In this document: positions 33,742 to 35,835 of the stretch, piece by piece
Position numbering within the stretch: the first letter of the stretch is position 1
How the letters are laid out: each line of letters starts with the position of its first letter
Assembly (NCBI GenBank): GCA_005116895.1
Contig: SWDO01000001.1
Span: forward strand, 65,398 to 101,232
DNA: 35,835 nt
Reading direction: 5' to 3'
From: Nitrospira sp.
GTDB lineage: Bacteria > Nitrospirota > Nitrospiria > Nitrospirales > Nitrospiraceae
Program-made: the position numbers and the translations under genes
Notes under the pieces: model-generated
What the model was told of the DNA's origin: nothing
The model's database searches: none
Seen by the model: the letters and a program-made list of their open reading frames with translations, nothing else

Positions 33742-34210
33742 AGTTGCCTCCCTTTATGACTGTATTTTATGGAAAAAAGACGCTGCCCCCGAATAAGCGT
33801 GGCGAATTGACCCCCCTCCCACTCTTCATCGACAAACGTCCTGTGGACTATCTACCAAATTTAGAAGAAAAAATACAAAGAAAAAATTTTGGTTATGCAT
33901 TCAATTGAGTCCAAATGGCCCTGCCTCGCCAAGACTGAGACCTCTAAGATTTTGCGATGCAGCACAATACATGCCGCGCGTATGGTTCTTGAGTGAGGTA
34001 CCTAGAATTTCTGTGCAAAATTAAGTATTTATTAGGTTGTTGATAGAGATTGAAAGGTTCTGTTGGCAAGAAGTCGATGTTATGGATCAAGTGGTCCGGA
34101 TAAGGCGAAGAATCAAATTAGATACAGGATGTATCTGATTCGATTCACCCAACGGTGCTCTCCAAATGAAGGGACAACAACTCCTCTGTCAGCCTGAAGG
34201 CGTGAAATAG
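33742..34210. other. 469-nt intergenic region upstream of nirK
   Basis: No gene was found here. It contains an A/T-rich stretch near 33861-33890 that may hold the nirK promoter, and a 17-nt palindrome at 34120-34136. The queG stop lies at its right edge, so any terminator for queG must also be in this region. No sigma54 or Fnr consensus box was recognised. Confidence 0.6.
34120..34136. promoter_or_regulatory. 17-nt palindrome in the nirK upstream region
   Basis: AGATACA-GGA-TGTATCT is a perfect 7-bp inverted repeat, flanked by partly symmetric aatca/tgatt. It may be an operator for nirK (about 380 nt upstream of its start) or a weak hairpin after queG (75 nt beyond the stop). Confidence 0.3.
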
Positions 34211-35218
34211 TCACGAGGACTTCAGATTGCGTTGGGCGATGGCGACGTTCCGGAGAAGCCCTTGGTGTTTTGCGCGCCGAATTGGGCTGTGTTGAAATAT
34301 TGCGGCAAAGGTCTGCTCATCGAGCTGAGATAGTTCGTTGAGGTGAGGTGAAAGGCTCCAGCGTGAAGGTTGAAAAGCAGGTTCCTGAGTCGGTTCGGCT
34401 CGGAGATTAAAGGGGCACACGTCAAGGCAATCGTCGCATCCGAAGATCTTGTTTCCCATCCCCCCTTGTAGCTCCTGAGAAATAGCGGCCTCATCACCGC
34501 GCAGTTCGATGGTCAGGTAGGAAATACAACGAGTGGCATCAACCAGGTAGGGCTCGGTGATCGCTCCCGTGGGGCAGGCTTGAATGCAGAGGGTGCAGCT
34601 GCCACAGAGGTCAGTTGCCGGCTCATCAGCTTCTAGCTCCAACGTGGTCAGGACTTCTCCCAGCAGCAGCCATGAACCATGCTCAGCTGACACGAGATTG
34701 GAATGTTTCCCGATCCAGCCCAGGCCTGCCTGCTCCGCCCAGGCTTTCTCCATGATTGGGCCGGTGTCCGAGTACGAACGGGTTTGAGCGTCAGGTGCAA
34801 GGCTGGAGATGCGTTGCTCCAGCTGCTTCAGCCGTTTGCTGAAAATCTTGTGATAGTCCTTTCCCCAAGCATATCGCGCAATGCGGCCGTAGCCAGGTTG
34901 TTCGTTGGCACGATGGTCGGTGAGGTAGTTGATTCCCAAGGAGATGATTGACCGGCAGCCGGGAAGTACCTGACGGGGATCGGCGCGTTTATCCGGAGCC
35001 CGCTCCATCCAGGCCATGGTGCCGTGATAGCCTCGCTGGAGCCATTCGGTGAGACGATCAAAGAGGCGTTGGGGTCCCGCGGCTTCGGCATTGAAGGGAA
35101 GGCTGTTTTTCTGGTCGCCGGCAGCTGACGGTGTATGGCCACCCGACACGTGTGTAATCCCAACTGCATCGAACCCCAGCGCATGGGCTTCTTGTTTGAT
35201 GGCGACCGTGATGGACAT
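34211..35218 (-). CDS. queG: epoxyqueuosine reductase
   Basis: QueG makes the last step of queuosine tRNA modification, reducing epoxyqueuosine with a cobalamin and two [4Fe-4S] clusters. Signature residues: YSDTGP with the catalytic Asp151, GLGWIGKHSNLV, CGSCTLCIQACPTGA (C205, C208, C211, C215) and CDDCLDVCPFN (C261, C264, C268). Length is 335, with a slightly long N-terminal loop at 25-50. The frame is open to 35542, but that part overlaps the Cys-rich gene; ATG 35218 gives the family start. No clear ribosome site. The upstream gene ends 16 nt before it. Confidence 0.93.
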   Translation of the reverse strand: MSITVAIKQEAHALGFDAVGITHVSGGHTPSAAGDQKNSLPFNAEAAGPQRLFDRLTEWLQRGYHGTMAWMERAPDKRADPRQVLPGCRSIISLGINYLTDHRANEQPGYGRIARYAWGKDYHKIFSKRLKQLEQRISSLAPDAQTRSYSDTGPIMEKAWAEQAGLGWIGKHSNLVSAEHGSWLLLGEVLTTLELEADEPATDLCGSCTLCIQACPTGAITEPYLVDATRCISYLTIELRGDEAAISQELQGGMGNKIFGCDDCLDVCPFNLRAEPTQEPAFQPSRWSLSPHLNELSQLDEQTFAAIFQHSPIRRAKHQGLLRNVAIAQRNLKSS

Positions 35219-35234
35219 GGGATAGCTGGGAGAG

Positions 35235-35609
35235 TTAGTGCTGAGCGGAACAATCAAAGCGAACACTGAAGTGGGCCGAACATCGGACCGATTGGCATCG
35301 GTCGCAGGTGCCGACAATGTTTGTTTTCCAATCGGTCTTCGTTTCGTCAAACCGGCACTGGAGGCGACCGCCTTTCGAGATCGTGGTCCAGGGGTGCTTG
35401 GTTCCTGGAATGGAGGCGACCAGGCATCCTTGTGGAAATGGAACGTGGCAAGGGTGTCCGGTATCACCTTTTTCCATCGTGAAGCTGCAGGACAATTCCG
35501 TTGTGGCTCCTGAGTCTTCCTGGTCCTGTGCGCTGGCGTCACACTCGGGCAACAGGATTAATGCCAGGGGTGTGAAGAAAAGAGCCACTATGAGCCATCT
35601 TCGGATCAC
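35235..35609 (-). CDS. secreted Cys-rich small protein, function unknown
   Basis: 124 residues with a signal peptide (RRWLIVALFFTPLALILL, cut near DASA at 26-28). Eight cysteines lie in the mature part (41, 54, 62, 85, 102, 105, 110, 120), including a CxxC at 102-105, consistent with disulfides or metal binding. I do not recognise the family. The start is GTG 35609, without a clear ribosome site. It precedes queG by 16 nt, but a functional link is not expected. Confidence 0.6.
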   Translation of the reverse strand: MIRRWLIVALFFTPLALILLPECDASAQDQEDSGATTELSCSFTMEKGDTGHPCHVPFPQGCLVASIPGTKHPWTTISKGGRLQCRFDETKTDWKTNIVGTCDRCQSVRCSAHFSVRFDCSAQH

Positions 35610-35707
35610 GATCCACGAATGCTAGCACAGTCCTTTGTCTTGCGGCTATTTGAGGGGGCGCGTAGAATTCTTCCATCCGCTCCTCATTCCTAACTGATGG
35701 AGGCTCT

Positions 35708-35835
35708 ATGCTTGCGACGCGGATCACGCAAAAAGAGGGCATGTTCTATTTCATCGCCTATAAGGCTGGTGAGCTATTAAAAAAGGTTCGGTTCACCAGC
35801 CGGTATTATTTCGAGGGTGAAGAAATTACACAGGC
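35708..35835 (+). CDS. 5' end of a plus-strand gene, possibly DGQHR-domain protein (partial)
   Basis: ATG 35708 follows GGAGG at 35699-35703. The first 42 codons read MLATRITQKEGMFYFIAYKA and continue with GELLKKVRFTSRYY. The FYFIAYKAGELL pattern recalls the N-terminus of DGQHR-domain proteins (DndB-related families), but only a short piece is visible and the recall is uncertain. The remainder lies beyond the window. Confidence 0.5.
   Translation, partial: MLATRITQKEGMFYFIAYKAGELLKKVRFTSRYYFEGEEITQ

Noticed and set aside
35219..35542. N-terminal extension of queG
   Set aside because: It overlaps the secreted Cys-rich gene in another frame and is not part of the QueG family.

Overview
The window reads as bacterial chromosome from a Nitrospira-like nitrite oxidiser (phylum Nitrospirota). 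This is an inference from gene content: a copper nitrite reductase lipoprotein beside an exported truncated haemoglobin and a small cytochrome c, molybdenum cofactor genes (needed for nitrite oxidoreductase), an LptD outer-membrane protein, two sigma54 activators, several HD-GYP proteins and paired DUF507 genes. No rRNA, tRNA, CRISPR array or intact transposon was seen.

Layout. 1-1000: the 5' end of an exported protein, a small unknown gene, and a short insertion-sequence-like remnant fused to the last third of moaC. 983-3625: a moaD-moaE fusion, moaA and a nickel/cobalt transporter. 3748-10709: a housekeeping run of accD, folC, lptD, trxA (with its own strong promoter) and recN, interrupted at 8814-8935 by a 122-bp palindromic repeat. 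10711-19082, all on the minus strand: a signalling block made of a giant receiver/PAS/kinase-like/PilZ/PilZ/alpha-beta-hydrolase/methyltransferase protein, a GAF histidine kinase, an NtrC-type regulator and a receiver-HD-GYP protein. 19381-22978, minus: a secreted protein resembling copper monooxygenases, an NTF2-like lipoprotein, a PP2C phosphatase and an RNase H-like exonuclease. 23075-25982, plus: a cyclophilin-like protein, two DUF507 proteins, a TPR lipoprotein, Bcp peroxiredoxin and a secreted protein. 26017-31327, minus: an exported protein with an internal duplication, two tandem HD-GYP paralogues of identical length and a sigma54 activator with Glu in place of the phospho-acceptor Asp. 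31548-33741, minus: cytochrome c, truncated haemoglobin and nirK, two of them followed by strong hairpins. 34211-35835: queG, a secreted Cys-rich protein and the start of a plus-strand gene.

How it fits together. Three proteins with intact HD-GYP motifs (predicted c-di-GMP hydrolysis), a protein with two canonical PilZ motifs (c-di-GMP binding) and two sigma54 activators lie within 21 kb, so cyclic di-GMP signalling is the regulatory theme. The PilZ protein is the best candidate for an undescribed system, because it places an acyl-transferase-like hydrolase fold and a methyltransferase in one chain with the sensory domains. The nirK-haemoglobin-cytochrome block suggests periplasmic or envelope nitrite/NO chemistry.

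All family assignments come from reading motifs by eye; no database search was run.
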